From assembly GCA_020055645.1 (NCBI GenBank), contig CM034548.1, forward strand, positions 9,052,001 to 9,116,000: a stretch of 64,000 nt of DNA, written 5' to 3'. The notes under the pieces were generated by a model, which saw nothing but the letters and a program-made list of their open reading frames with translations, ran no database searches and had not been told where the DNA came from. Origin of the DNA: Tomocerus qinae. Lineage: Eukaryota > Arthropoda > Collembola > Entomobryomorpha > Tomoceridae. Shown here one piece after another: positions 30,701-43,915 of this stretch. The position numbers and the translations under genes are program-made. The stretch's first letter is position 1. Every line of letters starts with the position of its first letter.

Positions 30701-33700
30701 TAATGCATAATAAATATATATTCAGGTCAATTTTAATCTTTTAATGACAGGGCTAAGCGATCCGTTTTGTACACTGTTTGTTTCGCCAAGACAGAAACAT
30801 AATACATCCATGAAGCCGGAAACTCTTAACCCAGTTTGGAGGGAATATTTTTCTTTGTAAGTGTATATTTTATCTCTAAACGTTGTATTTTTAATTTTAG
30901 AATCCACAATAAATGTAATCGAATAAATCAATTTCAGTCCTGTGACTAATTCTCAAGAAGAAGTACTACACATCGAAGTTTGGTAAGCTATTTCTACTGG
31001 GTTATTTATTTCACTGTTTGGAATTGCTTTTAAAGTAAGCTTAATTTTTAAATTGGTTTCCAGGGATTATGATCCTGAAGAGACATTATCAGATAAAATG
31101 AAAAGATTTGGAGAAGTAAAATCAACTAGAGGATTACGAATTCTTATGAAGGAAATTGCATTGACTGCGTCGACGGGAAAACAAGCTCATGAATTTTTAG
31201 GTTGCCTCAAAATTCCGCTGAAGGTACTTATTCTAAAGTTTTCTCTCTATATAGCAGTCAAAAAAAGGTCTCTATGTTTTCTCTGAACATCAATTAATGT
31301 TTGTTCATATTTTTAAATCATCAATTATTATTTCCAGAACATTCTAGCAGAAGGAACTGACAAGTGGTATCCTTTAGAGAGTAAAAATGGCAGTGGACAC
31401 AAGAAGAAGGGGGACATACACTTGCGAATGGCTTTGGGAGCTGAAAAGGAGAAAAAAGTGGCAGCTCAAGAATACAGACATGTCTTGCATTTATTACTAG
31501 TCCATGAGTTGGATGAAGAGAACATTGAGCCACATCAGTGGGATGGTCAATTTGCAAAATACTCCGATTACATACTTCGTCAATTGCAGCTGCAAGGAGG
31601 ACTTACTCAGAAAGATATTGATGTAGCCAAATGGCTGGTGTATACTAGAGTTCAATGCGAACATCCTCTCAATGCCAAACTATTTCCTCCGATTTTCCAA
31701 ACTCTAATTGAATATGTCAACAGCCACACAATTGGTGACGATGATGTAAGTCTCAAGTGCATGATTGGCACATTCATATATACTTCCTTAAATGTATGTT
31801 ATGTTCTATATCTAGTTAAACAAAATAATGCATAACACGAATCCTTATAAAATTAACGCAAGTAAAATATTGCACGTTTTCATGCATTGTTTAACTTGTG
31901 GCAACAGATGAACAAATAATATCAAATGAGCCATTCAAAATCGTAATACATTTTTCTTTGTGTCACTAGATACGGAAGTTTTGGTTCGCGACAGAGAAAT
32001 TAATTGAAAACTTCTCCAGCTTCATCAAAAATATCCATCAAAGCTTTATGAACAATTCTAATGTCGCTACACAAACGTATTACATGCTACAGTGAGTTAT
32101 TTTTATTTCCATACATAACAATAGTTACTTTAATGCTGACTTATGCAAATATAGTCATGCATATATACTGATCTAATAACGGAAATTATTATAGTGATGT
32201 TTTAATCCATTTTTCCTTTAGAACACTCGAACTGCTAAAAAGGTATTTGACAACAAGGCAACAGAACAGTCAACCGGAATTGGAATCCAAAGTTACCGTT
32301 GAGTTTATCACGGAAAAGACAGAAAATGCGATTGCCCGAGGAGCTCATGAATTGTAAGCTGTAATTGATATGCTGATAATAGTTCCTTTTTACTTTATTT
32401 CGTAGTTTATTAGTACATGCAGATGTCCTTACCATATTTTGATTGTTCTAATCCTAATGACTTTCCAGATTCAATAGTATCGTTCAGTATGATCCCAGTT
32501 CCACTGACACCCCCGTTGAAAATATGGTTCGAATTGGGCAGTTGATGATTGCAGATTTACGAAAGGGTCTTGAGACACTCCATTGTGTATTCAAAGAGTA
32601 AGTTCATTACCATTCAACATTTTTAGTTTTTAACATGAGAAAATGCAGATATATGTATACGAAAGTCTATAATAAGCATCTCCAGAGAATTCACAGTTGT
32701 CATTTTATTTCCGCGTTTACTCGTTATCATGAATACTGTACTTTGTTTGGTTGACAACAAAATATGTCAAATTATCAGCGATTTGTTCAAGCGAGAGAAC
32801 GACTGAGTCCCTAGTTTGTGCTCTAAATAACGTTAATTAACGTGTTTTGTTTTATTTGACACTGACATTGACATTCAATTTTTGTACACATTCTGCGTAC
32901 ACTAACTTTAAGTTTAGAGCATGAACCATCCATCCCTCGCCTTTTATAACTGAATAAAAGCTGAAGTGAGTTGGATTGACTCTTTTCTAATATCTCACTA
33001 TCTAATGCATGTAGTTACATCAAACTGTTTCCTATTCAGTAACTTCATCAATATATTAATCGTTTCTAATTCATCACTGAAAACATGTCATTATATTAGT
33101 ACAGGAGTATTTATGTTACGCATTCTTTATTTCCTGTAATATAGAAGTTTTGCTTGCATTTCCTAGGTTTCTTGGATTGGAATATTTTGATATTACTTAC
33201 TTGGTGTATGATGAAAAGGTAACGAACATTCTATAACATTTATTATGCTATAAATCACAATTTTTTTCAATATGCTTAGTTATATTACTTTGTATTTTAA
33301 TCCCTCGTTCTTCATATATTTTAACCCATCTAGTATTGTGAAGTAGTAAAACCCATTGTTGAAGATATATGCTGCCATTTAAAACCATTGGACTTACGGG
33401 ACGATGACGGATTTTACCAAGACAAAGATGTATCCGTGGGTACCTCTCTTTTTGAGCTCTATTTGGCCATCAAACAATTTTCTGAGTAAGCTACAATCAT
33501 ATGCAAAAAATATTACAGCTTATATAATTTTCTTAACGCTGCTATGCTATGTATTTTGAAAGCAATTTATAGCGTCATCTTGTATATTTATGCATAGCAT
33601 GAATTATGAAATACAGGGAATGGTAAATACGACGTTGTATTATTGTTAGCCTTCAAAGGGCAAATCTTAAAGGACAACAAAACAATACTTCTTATCTATA

Positions 33701-36632
33701 ACGAGTCTTCATTGTTCATTTCACAAAGCAAACATTGCAGTAAATTATACTTAATACTTATTTACTCTTTTGACTTACAAAGCACGCATGAGAATCAATT
33801 TACGGTGTATGTAGCATGGTGATTTAAGTCCAATCAGTACCTACATATAGTAGCTATAGAATGAATGGTTTACCTTCGATAGCGTATTAATTAATGGCTT
33901 AACGAGCCACGTGAATTAAATTTACTTTCTTTCTGTCCATACGCACTTGTAGAAACAGTGGATAAAACTGTCAGATTTATAATTCAGTAGTGCGTAAATA
34001 ATCCTAAAGCACCTGTACATTTATACTTACCTTGAAATACTACAACGTGACAATGCCTTGTTTTATGTAAATTGAATTGAACATCTTGCTTGGAATACTT
34101 TTACTATCACTATATTATGAATACAAATGGTTACCCAACTACTATATATCTTATTTAAACGTATAAAACCCATTTGGTTACCAAATACTGATGACAACAA
34201 TTAATAAAACATCGAATCATGACTATAGTATAAGCGTAAAGTAACATAATAATATATGCATTAAATTCTGTGTATTAATGTCGGTATGTGAGCATGTCAG
34301 GCACCAAAAGTTGTTGGCAACCTGGATGGTGTGGAGCCAATGAAATCCTCTAGTATTAAATATGCATATAAAATAGTTAAGGACGCAATGTTTGTGGCCG
34401 TTTTTAAAGACTGTTATAAATAATGTTATCATAATTGCACCGTATTAATGTCGTTCTGTAATAACCAATTTATAATTTTATTGTACTATTCTTTTCATAA
34501 ATTTTTGCTGTTTTTTCAGCTTGTCTGCCCAATTGAGTGCCCCAAATGACTTATGCATTAGTGGAACATTCCATAACTGGTTTCGGTCGAGTGTGGCCCA
34601 GTGGCTTGATATTGCTTGCTATAAGGCAATGAACAGAATCAAAAAAGCTGTACAGCTGGACAATCTGAAACCTGTGGATGATGTCGTTCAATTCAGTTCC
34701 TCTGCTGTAGACACTGCACACATCTTTCACCAGGTAAGTCCAACACCGCTGAGTTGTTTCGTCCTCTTAATTTCATTTTGGAATTTCGAAAGAGTTTAAT
34801 TTTAAACTTTTATGTGACTTTTAAGATTCAAATCTTTTGGAGCCAGTTGTCTTGGCCTGAAGTGGAAGGCTCGTACACCTTCATTGCAAAAATTCTTGAC
34901 GTAAGTATTTTTGGTTCTTGAGACAACATTTTTATGTGGATATAATGTGCAAACGTTTACTATCGTGGTTATTGCTGTAACAGGATTTATGCAGATGCAC
35001 TATTTATTATGCGGAGAAAATGTGCCACAAAGTTGACGAATTGGAAAAGGGGAAAGATGAGAAATACGAAATATCTGATGAGGTAAGTTGAGACAAACCA
35101 AATTTTTTTTAATGTTATAAATAGTTTTTAACATATTTATTTTGGTTATTTCAGTTGTGCCTTGCTATTAACAACATAGAATGGGTTGGTCAAGAAATGA
35201 AGCCAATTAGCGAGAAACTAGGTATGAGATTAATCTTGAATCAACTTGCTGCTAAAAATGGAGAACAGATTGCCGAACAATGTGAACGAACTTTAGTTAC
35301 TTTAATGGAAAATGCTATTGAAAATATAAACAATAAAATTTTTGAGGTTCTGGAAAAAGTAGGAAACAAAGTAAGTCAATGGGAATTTTTTTACTAGTTA
35401 CAATACTAAATTAATATCTAAATGAATTTTCTTTTTAATAAAGATGCGACCTGTGATATTAAGACTTTTGTTGGAAGGATCCGAGATTGATAGCGAAGAA
35501 CATGGAGTTGAAAAGTTGATGAAATATCTAGATAAGAATCTTATTAAATTAAAGTATAAGTTGACACCTGCAACGTTTGATAAGGTTTTCGCTATTTTAT
35601 GGGATAATGCATCTGTGGCACTAAAAGACCTCATCCACACAAATATAGAGGTTAGTAACATTATTACAGTATAAACATATTAAGAACAGCAATTTATAGT
35701 AGTAGGAACTAAGCCAATAATATTTCCCTAAATTACAGAAAAGAAGACCTCCGAGTTTCTTCAACCAAATTCACGGTATGCTGGAACTACTCACAACTTT
35801 CTTTTACCCAGACGGAGCCAATGAAATGGAACTGAATTCCAATATTAGCGAAATTAAAGACCTGATCGAACTTCATGGAGCATCTACTGCTGATCTGATT
35901 ATGAAATACTTTCAGATTAGACACAAGCAGCAAACTAAAACTAAATCTTCTGATCTCGGCATGCTCACCCTTCGTTCTCACTATTGTGAAGATATCCATT
36001 CACTGAGAGTGGAAATTCTCAATGCACGAAATATGAAACCACACGACTCCAATGGTAAATTTCCAAATTATAAACTCAATTAAGTTCATCAAGGATGGTA
36101 CTAATTATTTTTTTCATTAATAGGCCAGTGTGATCCCTACGTAAAACTAAAAATTGTACCAGAAGACATGACCAAAGATAAGTTCAAGACAAAAGTCAAG
36201 AAGCGAACGCTCTTTCCGCTGTTTGATGAAACGTTTTCATTGTATGTCAATTGTTTTTCCGAAATATCATTACAACTAATAGTCCATTGTTTACATGTTC
36301 ATTTCTAACTGCATAATTGTATCTGCAGTGTGCTTCGGCCGGATGAAATGTCCGATGGAGGAATTCTGGTATTTACTGTGAAAGATCATGACTTATTTGG
36401 AAGAAATGACTTTCTTGGAGAATGCTTTTTGCCTTTGGAATCCATTCCTTTTACCACAAGTGGGACTCATCTACAAGATCTTCCACAAATAAATCTACCT
36501 TTAACAATGCCAAAAGACGTCAACGCAATTGCCTTACAAGCTTTAGAAAATCGTCATTGGGACAGGATTGCTTGCGAATTCGTTAAGAAAGAACGGTCAA
36601 AAATAATGATATTCCTGCAGCCTGCCGTCTAA
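15793..36632 (+). CDS. stac: Munc13-4/BAIAP3-type protein (insect unc-13 homolog 4B, staccato)
   Basis: Munc13-4-type proteins tether and prime secretory lysosomes and other vesicles for SNARE fusion; in flies staccato serves tracheal lumen fusion. Exons: 15793-16049, 21678-21860, 25803-25965, 28362-28523, 30506-30572, 30751-30856, 30938-30982, 31064-31223, 31338-31745, 31970-32091, 32222-32353, 32469-32597, 33167-33218, 33334-33485, 34520-34733, 34826-34900, 34984-35082, 35155-35370, 35444-35650, 35739-36054, 36124-36241, 36329-36632. Total 3687 nt, 1228 aa, all phases consistent. Order: acidic/Pro-rich N-terminus (1-200), C2A (about 256-400), MHD1 (about 560-760, FHNWFRSSVAQWLDIA), MHD2 (about 870-1045), C2B (about 1058-1185). 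Both C2 domains keep the Ca2+-binding Asp pairs (GKDVNGLSDPF with WDYDPEE; HDSNGQCDPYVKL with KDHDLFGRNDFLGE). There is no C1 or calmodulin-binding region, as in Munc13-4 rather than Munc13-1. The first two exons are assigned only by splice phase and order. Alternative promoters are likely given the long 5' introns. Confidence 0.9.
16050..21677 (+). other. First intron of the Munc13-4 gene (5.6 kb)
   Basis: Long AT-rich intron between the acidic first coding exon (donor AG|GTATTG) and the Pro/Arg-rich second exon (acceptor TTTCCAAG|G). Short open frames on both strands (e.g. near 17918-18229 and 19413-19692) have no recognisable domain. No tRNA or clear mobile element was seen. It may host alternative promoters. 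Confidence 0.6.
21861..30505 (+). other. Introns 2-4 of the Munc13-4 gene (long, mostly featureless)
   Basis: Three introns of about 3.9, 2.4 and 2.0 kb separated by the coding exons 25803-25965 and 28362-28523. The DNA is AT-rich with scattered homopolymer runs and short TA-rich stretches. I see no further coding exon, RNA gene or clear transposon. Exon density rises sharply from 30506 onward, where the C2A domain begins. Confidence 0.6.
33486..34519 (+). other. Intron within the MHD1 region of the Munc13-4 gene
   Basis: A 1.03-kb intron between FELYLAIKQFS(D) and LSAQLSAPND. Donor CTGA|GTAAGC and acceptor TTTTTTCAG|C split an Asp codon. No embedded gene or repeat was recognised. Confidence 0.7.
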
Positions 36633-36918
36633 AAACAATACAACAGTGTACCGGTGGAGTAATTACCACTCGAGCCTTTAATTTATAAGAAGTGCTTAAT
36701 TTAAGAACTTACCAAACCTTTCTACAGTAAGCGTGTATATTAAACGCTTAAGATGCTATTCATATCTACCCAATGTTCATACCTAGGTATATAAAATTGG
36801 AGCACCTTAGCCAATTTAACATTTTGATAAGTCTGTCACGTTTTCCATCTATATTTGCACTGGAAAGAAAAGTTAACGTTCTATGAGTATAAAACTACTC
36901 CAAAATTTATCGTTTTGG

Positions 36919-36924
36919 AATAAA
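36919..36924 (+). terminator. Probable poly(A) signal of the Munc13-4 gene
   Basis: AATAAA about 287 bp after the stop codon at 36630-36632, the first canonical hexamer downstream on the coding strand that I noticed. Confidence 0.5.
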
Positions 36925-38082
36925 TACATTCATATTCTATAAACGCGTCGTACAAGCAAATAGTATCTTTATTTGAATAGTACCTTCTCTTTAAATATCC
37001 TTTACTAAATTCTAGAAAACATAATACACTGTATCATCGCAGAATGTATTGCGCTCTGTTGATACAATACTTTGCAGTTTACTCATCATGTCCAATTTTC
37101 CAGTATTCCGTTTTAGCATATTTAAGGGTGTCGATGCTATATGGAAAAATATATAAATCAATGTAATTGTGAAGCCCTTGTCTCTAAGTATTATTATAAT
37201 TCATGATGATATAAGTACCTATAGTAATAATAGACATCGTTCAGAATACTTACTTAAATCCACTCAATGCTACTCTAATTACAATTGTAAGTTTATCCTT
37301 AGTCACTCGAATTAATATGGTATTACTACTGATGGCAGGTTTTGATTATAAATCTGCTAATTTAAGATGTCAACTGACTAGTATGTAGAATCGTGTAGAT
37401 TATTGTAGCAAAAATACTTTAACAAGCAGCGTTTGAGAGATCGCAATAAAAAATTCATTATAATAGCAAAAAATATTTGAGTAGGAGGTTATTAGAAATG
37501 GATTGAAATCGTCTTGAACATTTTAACGGCGTTGAAATAATTATTTGCCTACAGCTGAGGCAACCACGTAAAGTAATTCTCTACTTAACTACTTAACCAC
37601 AACCAGAATTGTCGTTATAAATCAATTTAGAATAACAAAAATGCTTACCTAATCATTATTTAAAATACTTGTCCGGTTACCAACCAAATTTACAGATACC
37701 GTCAAATGCACCCAGTGACCAGTGGAATGTGATGTATGAATTGTAATTTGTAATATAAACCAAAGTAATACTTTTTTAATTAATAGACACCCTTAAGGGT
37801 TATTAATGTTAGTGTCGTGTACAAACAATAATCATAAAACGTACGGAAAAACGCCAATAAATTCTTTCTTTTTCATTACATTATTTTAATGTATGAATAT
37901 CAAGAGAAGTTTGAATTTAATTGAAAGTTTGCAATGCCTTCAGTAAAATTAGCCTAATTGTTTTAGTGGCAGTAAAATAGTACAGCAATTAATTACATGA
38001 TATGAGTTGTTTGTAAATGTTTGAAAATGTAGCGAGTATTCGTTTGCGAAATAAATTGAATTTAATAAACAATTTTATTTTA

Positions 38083-38088
38083 TTTATT
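38083..38088 (-). terminator. Probable poly(A) signal of the P450 gene
   Basis: On the minus strand AATAAA occurs here and again at 38074-38079, about 50-65 bp past the P450 stop codon. The repeated hexamer in an AT-rich run suggests a very short 3' UTR. Confidence 0.55.
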
Positions 38089-38137
38089 TGCAACCTACAG
38101 ATTGTAACTATTTAATAACTTTATATACGAAAATTTA

Positions 38138-41100
38138 TTATCGTGGAAGAAATTTTATTTTCAGAGGGTTTTTGGGAAACAATAACGTATTGTATACTTG
38201 TTCCATTGGGTCATTGGGATTTTCTAATTCCAATCGAAACCTTTGCAAAATACGGCAGAGAACTGTGTACATATCCTGTTCTGCAAAACGACGACCTGCA
38301 CACATTCGGGTGCCGTGTCCAAACGGTATCATTAGGAATGGGTGTTGAGCTTTATTATTTCCATCTTCCCGCAACCACCTATCGCATAAAGTACATTCTA
38401 AAGTTTTAATATCTTTGTATTGTGATGTGACAGAAAATGGGGAAAAAAGAAAATATCAAAAAAATCAGAAATTGCTAAATATCTAGAGAAAATTATAGAC
38501 TACAAGAAAATGTCTTTAAGCTAGCGGTAAGCATTCGAATAAGATGAGACAGTTATGAAAATGTCGGAGATAACCCACAAATTTGCCGACCTCTATTGAT
38601 GAATGATGAACGGTTTGATTTATAACAATTACCTTTCAGGTATAAACTTGTTTGGCGTCTGAAAATAGTCCGCTGACCGGAAATTGACAAATTGGTTAAG
38701 ATCTACATGTGTCTAGATCATATTAAAATACCAAAATTAGGATATGAAAAAAATCGCTTAAGGAAAATTAGATGAGATTTGTGATCCAGTTAATTAAAAT
38801 GTATACAAAGCATATTAATTTGAGAATAATAAAGATTAACATTGTGCGTAAAAATTTCTTACTCCTTTTGGAATGCAAAAATTTCGAATCACAAGATCGC
38901 TTTGAATAATGCGCGAAACTTCAGTTCCATTTGGGTATAATCTTAGGAAATAAGTATATTCTATTAGCAATTCAAATACATTTAAAATGCACAAAGGGTT
39001 TAAAACATAATTTGCTTTTTACCTAAATGTCTCTTTTACTGCGGCTTTCAGCATTTGCAAATTGTTGAGTACATCTATTGTTATCGTACTGGTTGATGGA
39101 GCTATTCTTTTCACCTCTTCGGCTACTTTCTCCTGTGCATCTGGATTTGATGCTAAGCAGTATAAATTGAACATCAAAGTTGGAGTTGTCTAAGAAATTA
39201 AAAAAAGAATTAAAGGATAATCAATAATGCTAAAAAGGAAAAAGCAAATAAAAATCAGATAAAGTTGTGAAATACTTGTATTTGGCTTATATCGACTGAG
39301 AATACAATAATACCGTGCTTAGACCATCGCCAAAGAGAGAAAGTGTTATGATGAACGCATCTTTTCGACTAAGTTCCTTCCGAGAGAGTAGATAGCTTAG
39401 AAAATTGTATTGGTCTTCTTTGAGATCGCCTGATTTTGTTAATCTTTTAATTTCTTCTATCGTTTCATCAACATGACGTGTAGCATTTCTTTATAAGAGC
39501 AAAATATGCGGACATTTTAATTTTTTTGATTATTTAAAAGTATTTTGTAAATTCAAAAAGGACCTTACGAATAGAAGAAATCTTCTGCCTTTAGGAACTT
39601 TGACCATTTGGGGGTAGTGATATACTTAAAAATTGGAAGAGAAAATTTCAGGAGTCCACCGAGGACAAAAATGTTCTTGTTAGCTTCAATCATCTTCTCC
39701 GCCCAAAGTTCATTCACATCAAATGAGCCAAGTCTCTTTTCAAAGCAAACCATTCCTGACGCTAATAAAAATACATGCCATTTTATAAAATGAGTTTTTA
39801 TGCTTATAACTAATGTGTTATACATATAATATAGATACTAATTAGGTAATTTAATGTAGGTAATAAGGTAGGAAATAAAATCACATTCTAGACTCCATTT
39901 TGCGACCAGGTCTCTTAAATCTGGAGCTACATTTTTACTATTTAAGCTTCTTTTTATTTTTTCTACGAAAGCCAGAGCAACGTTATCAACTAGAGGTAAA
40001 TAGTGGTGAACCTCCTTTGGCCTCAGCATCATTTTTTGCACCGCACTTCTCAATCGATACCATTCTTCCCCATTTCTAAAGAAATATTCAAAGTTTAGTG
40101 TAATAACCTGGGCAGTATTACATTTAAATAGTAACCCCAGCATCTTAAGAGAATAAAAACTTGTAGAGAATAAACATCAGGTCAATCCTGTCAAAATTGA
40201 ATCCAGATTGACATTTTAAATCACAAAAATGTAAACTAAGATTCTTCTAGTATAATACTTAATATATTTAATTATTTTCCTATTACTGTACTTGTTACCT
40301 GTCAGCATTCAAATAGTTCTGGCTACAGCTGCATGTTATTAATACGTTAAAAAGTAAGTGCAAGGTGCAATGTGCAACAGAAGAGGGATTTGATATAGAA
40401 TGAAATAAATGGATACGTTTATAATCCTCTAATCTATTGCACTACTTTATGCAATTATGCATTTGCATGGATAGAATCTATTTTATCATCAAATGAACAC
40501 ATTCACCTATTAGGACGCCTTGATCATTCTGCCCCAACAATCTTTTATTCCATACCGGTTTTTAAAGTTATTGACTTCTTACGTGTTCCCTAAGCCTGGG
40601 GATAGCTGTTTTTTCTTGCGATAAAGTTGAGTAGTCTCCTGAAGTGGAGGTATTGTAGGTATCTTCCCTTCAGCACCAAAAACAACTTTAACATCGTCCG
40701 GGTCAAATAAATGCACAACATTTCTGTTTCCGATTGCTTCTCTTACTATTGGCCCGTATCTCTCGTGCAAATGACACAACACTTTATGGTACTCGTAAAT
40801 GTTGTATTTACCTGTTTTAAATATTATCATCAATATAGCTTTTTTACTACAACTACATAGATTACAGATTTTCATATTGCATGAAATACATACACGCTTT
40901 GATTTACACAATGAGACATAGAAACTCAATGTAACATAATTAGAGAATTATTGATTGACGTAGGTAGGAGTTTAAAAGAGAATTACCAGATTACCACCGT
41001 AGCATCATAAGAATAAAGCTAATTTGCATAATATCTGATTCTTATACAGTTGGCTTGGCTGTATATGTTTACTAATCAATACCCTACAGCTTATATTATT

Positions 41101-42253
41101 ACTAAAGATGAAATTAAATAGTATCACGCAGAATACAGACACAGTGCCAATTGTAGCACATCCTGATGACATCGATCCTTAGTACACAAAACTGAATTCG
41201 CTTGGCTTTATTTACTTAGGCTTTATGATGAAATTGAGAGAAGTATTCTGCACCTGCGAAGTGTACTACACCTTTCTTTACCCAAATAAGATTATTTGAA
41301 AAAATTATTGGAGATTTATTTAAATCTATGATAACTAAGCAACTGTGTTCAATTGCGTAATCAATATAGCCTTACAATAAGTAAGGTAGAGTAACTTAGA
41401 ATTGTTGTGAACGTTTTCGTTTTCAATGTCATTTACATATTTGGAGCAATAGACAAATAGTATTTCATAAAATTTTCATTCATAGTGGCATTTAAATTTT
41501 AAGAAGAATAAGTCTTAATTCTCCAATTTATAATTTAAATTGAAGGTTAACATAATGTTAACATAGTACCTATTCCTATGTCAAAGTAAATTTCCTCATT
41601 AGCAAATCTAATAGTCTGTACTTGTACATACATACGCCATTACGATGTTTCATAAATAAAAACACTCAAACTGAATTACGACTTTCAAACCAATAAATGA
41701 AGTTCAAGTTTAAAGTTTTTAAACAAAGTGCAAAGAGTTTTCTATTGGAAAGTTATTCAAGCTGCAAAATTGTTTGATGCTGTGTAAATGCGGAAGTAAC
41801 TAATATAAATACTTAAGAAGCGTCCGTCATATAATATTACTCGGAATACTCAGAAATGAGGGCAGAGTTTTATTGTGCAAAATTACTTTTCAGTATCGTC
41901 AGAAATTTACCACATAATGTTTCCAAAAATAAGTTACACTAGGAAAGAGTTTGAGTTCTTTACTTTATTCAGAGCTCTGTTCTCAATATTATTGTGTTCG
42001 GCAGACATTGTATGCACTTAATATAATATTGATACGAAGAATATTACATACCAATTTTATAGAGATAAATGGTTCCAAAAACTGGTAGTTTGAGCGGGCC
42101 AGGGATTTCACAAAAACTTTTCACAGTATCTTTCCTGGCTGTTTCGACTACAGTAGAGAATTTTGAGGCACTAAACAAAATTCTCAACCGTCTGGCAAAC
42201 CTTAAGCAAATTCGACGCTGGCAATCCATTTTCCTGAGATTCTTCAACTGCAA
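38138..42253 (-). CDS. Mitochondrial-clan cytochrome P450 (insect CYP, possibly CYP314/302/301-like)
   Basis: A haem-thiolate monooxygenase. Exons, high to low: 42052-42253, 40583-40811, 39885-40075, 39569-39761, 39314-39488, 39023-39189, 38863-38941, 38633-38712, 38138-38378; total 1557 nt, 518 aa, all phases consistent. Landmarks: a basic N-terminus without a membrane anchor (many Arg/Lys before IPGPLKLPVFGT), as for mitochondrial import; C-helix NGEEWYRLRS; I-helix LFGDGLST/TTPTL (about 321-336); K-helix KETFRLYP (ExxR); aromatic region KFIPERW; haem loop PFGHGTRMCAGRRFAE with axial Cys at about 465. The extra basic residues after the haem Cys (GRRFAE) suit adrenodoxin-dependent P450s. The I-helix lacks the usual acidic residue of the AGx(D/E)TT motif. 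The subfamily cannot be fixed by eye; a steroid-hydroxylating Halloween-type enzyme is one possibility. A second in-frame Met lies eight codons later. Very high confidence as a P450. Confidence 0.93.
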
Positions 42254-43896
42254 TCAATCTGGACAGTTCGAACAGTTGTTCACAACAGATGCAGGTAAAG
42301 TTTACCATATTATGCACACAAATAAATGTATTAAACAGTAGGTATCATTTTAAAGCCGGAATGACAACATGTTTCGAGATTAACTTATGCTGCCTAAAAG
42401 TCCATTTAAATGGATAATGCTCATCTTAATCTTAAGTATGCGTATAGCATAACACACTATGATGATAAATATGCAGTTACATACTACTTTCTATACATTG
42501 CACTATGTCAAGTCGTCTTAAGACTTATTATCAAAGTCTGGATAAGTGGGTCTGTCGTAATTCATAACTGCTTCAAATGCAAGCTACACTCTTATCTGTT
42601 TTACCATTATCACTCTGTCCCATTCTCAGTTTTACACATAATAGTCAAAATTATTCTAAAGTTTTGATAAAATATTGAGCCTCCTATAATTGTGGCCATT
42701 CAGCTATGCATACTAAAACAATTAACCTCCCAAAATACCATTTGTGTTTTTGTATCTTGAACTAATTTAAATAAAATAATAGGGGAATGGGTACCGGTGT
42801 GTAAACTAAAACTGTGTAATTATAACCTGTATGGCAAATCGCAAATAAACTCTATAGTTCTATTTTGCCCCAAAAATCAATATTATCTGAAGATAAATCG
42901 AATGAAACTTCGTCAGGTTCTTCATATACTAAAAATATATGTATGATTGTTAATAATATCCACAGAAACTCTTTTTATTCATAAAAACTATCTGTGAAAA
43001 TTGTGAGAAATGATGAATGTGAGAACTAAAATGTATATCTTACGAATATGCCAACTTAATAATATTATATTTTGTCAGAAGACAACTGGACAACCTTTAC
43101 AATAATGTGGTTGTAAACTTTTAGTGGGAATGGGAACGGCGTTGTACTTAAGAGTTACAACGAGCACATCCCGCTTTGTAGAAGTAGGAATAGACAAATA
43201 CGAAATCCCAAACTTTTTATGTGATCCTTTTGTCTTTAGTTCCAATTTTTCGGATAAAGTTTTAAGTAATCGTTCACCAAGTTACAAGGTCACAGCTTAG
43301 TGCTGTATTCTAAGAAAGGAAACACATGGTGAACTCACATAATAATATTTGTAGAAGGAAAACATAGCATAGCATTTTTATTCTAAGACCTATAATGGAA
43401 GGGCTTAGTCTAATGGGGTATTGAAAGTAGTCCTTTTCGAATACCTTATCTCAACTAACAAGAGAAGGTTGATGCTTAGTAGTGTGTTTGAAAGAAAAAG
43501 AACACAACACGATAAAATAATATACGGAGCTTAGTGACTTTGTATGCTCGATAGGGAACAAAAGATATATACAAGAATGAATACAAGTTTGATTTTCTTA
43601 ATTCCTTCTTATTACTCCTATAACTAATATACTCCTATGGCTACTATGGTAAATGTCTTCCAACTAAACTATAAGTGTGTCAACATGTCTGCGACAAATA
43701 GAGTCAACAATGCTGGCTGGCTGTGCTGAACCTTTCTAAACGAAGGACTCGTACCTGTTTGTTATCCTTATTCTTATCATCACAAAAACACACGGTCATT
43801 ATTACTCAAACAATACTTGCTCAATAGAATTAACAAAATACAAATAATATTCTATTATTCCGCAATTCTGAGTCGTTTCTTCTAATTGATGCGTAA

Positions 43897-43915
43897 TAGT
43901 AATAATAATAATAAT
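43897..43915. repeat. (TAA)n microsatellite
   Basis: Six or so AAT/TAA units in a row in the spacer upstream of the P450. Simple repeat only. Confidence 0.75.

Larger units (their letters stand above)
36633..38137. other. Convergent 3' spacer between the Munc13-4 gene and the P450
   Basis: About 1.5 kb shared by the 3' ends of two converging genes. It holds poly(A) signals on both strands (36919 plus; 38083 minus) and otherwise AT-rich sequence without coding potential. Confidence 0.7.

Noticed and set aside
38143-38409. Plus-strand open frames of 86-88 codons
   Set aside because: Antisense to the last P450 exon, which carries the haem-binding motif on the other strand.
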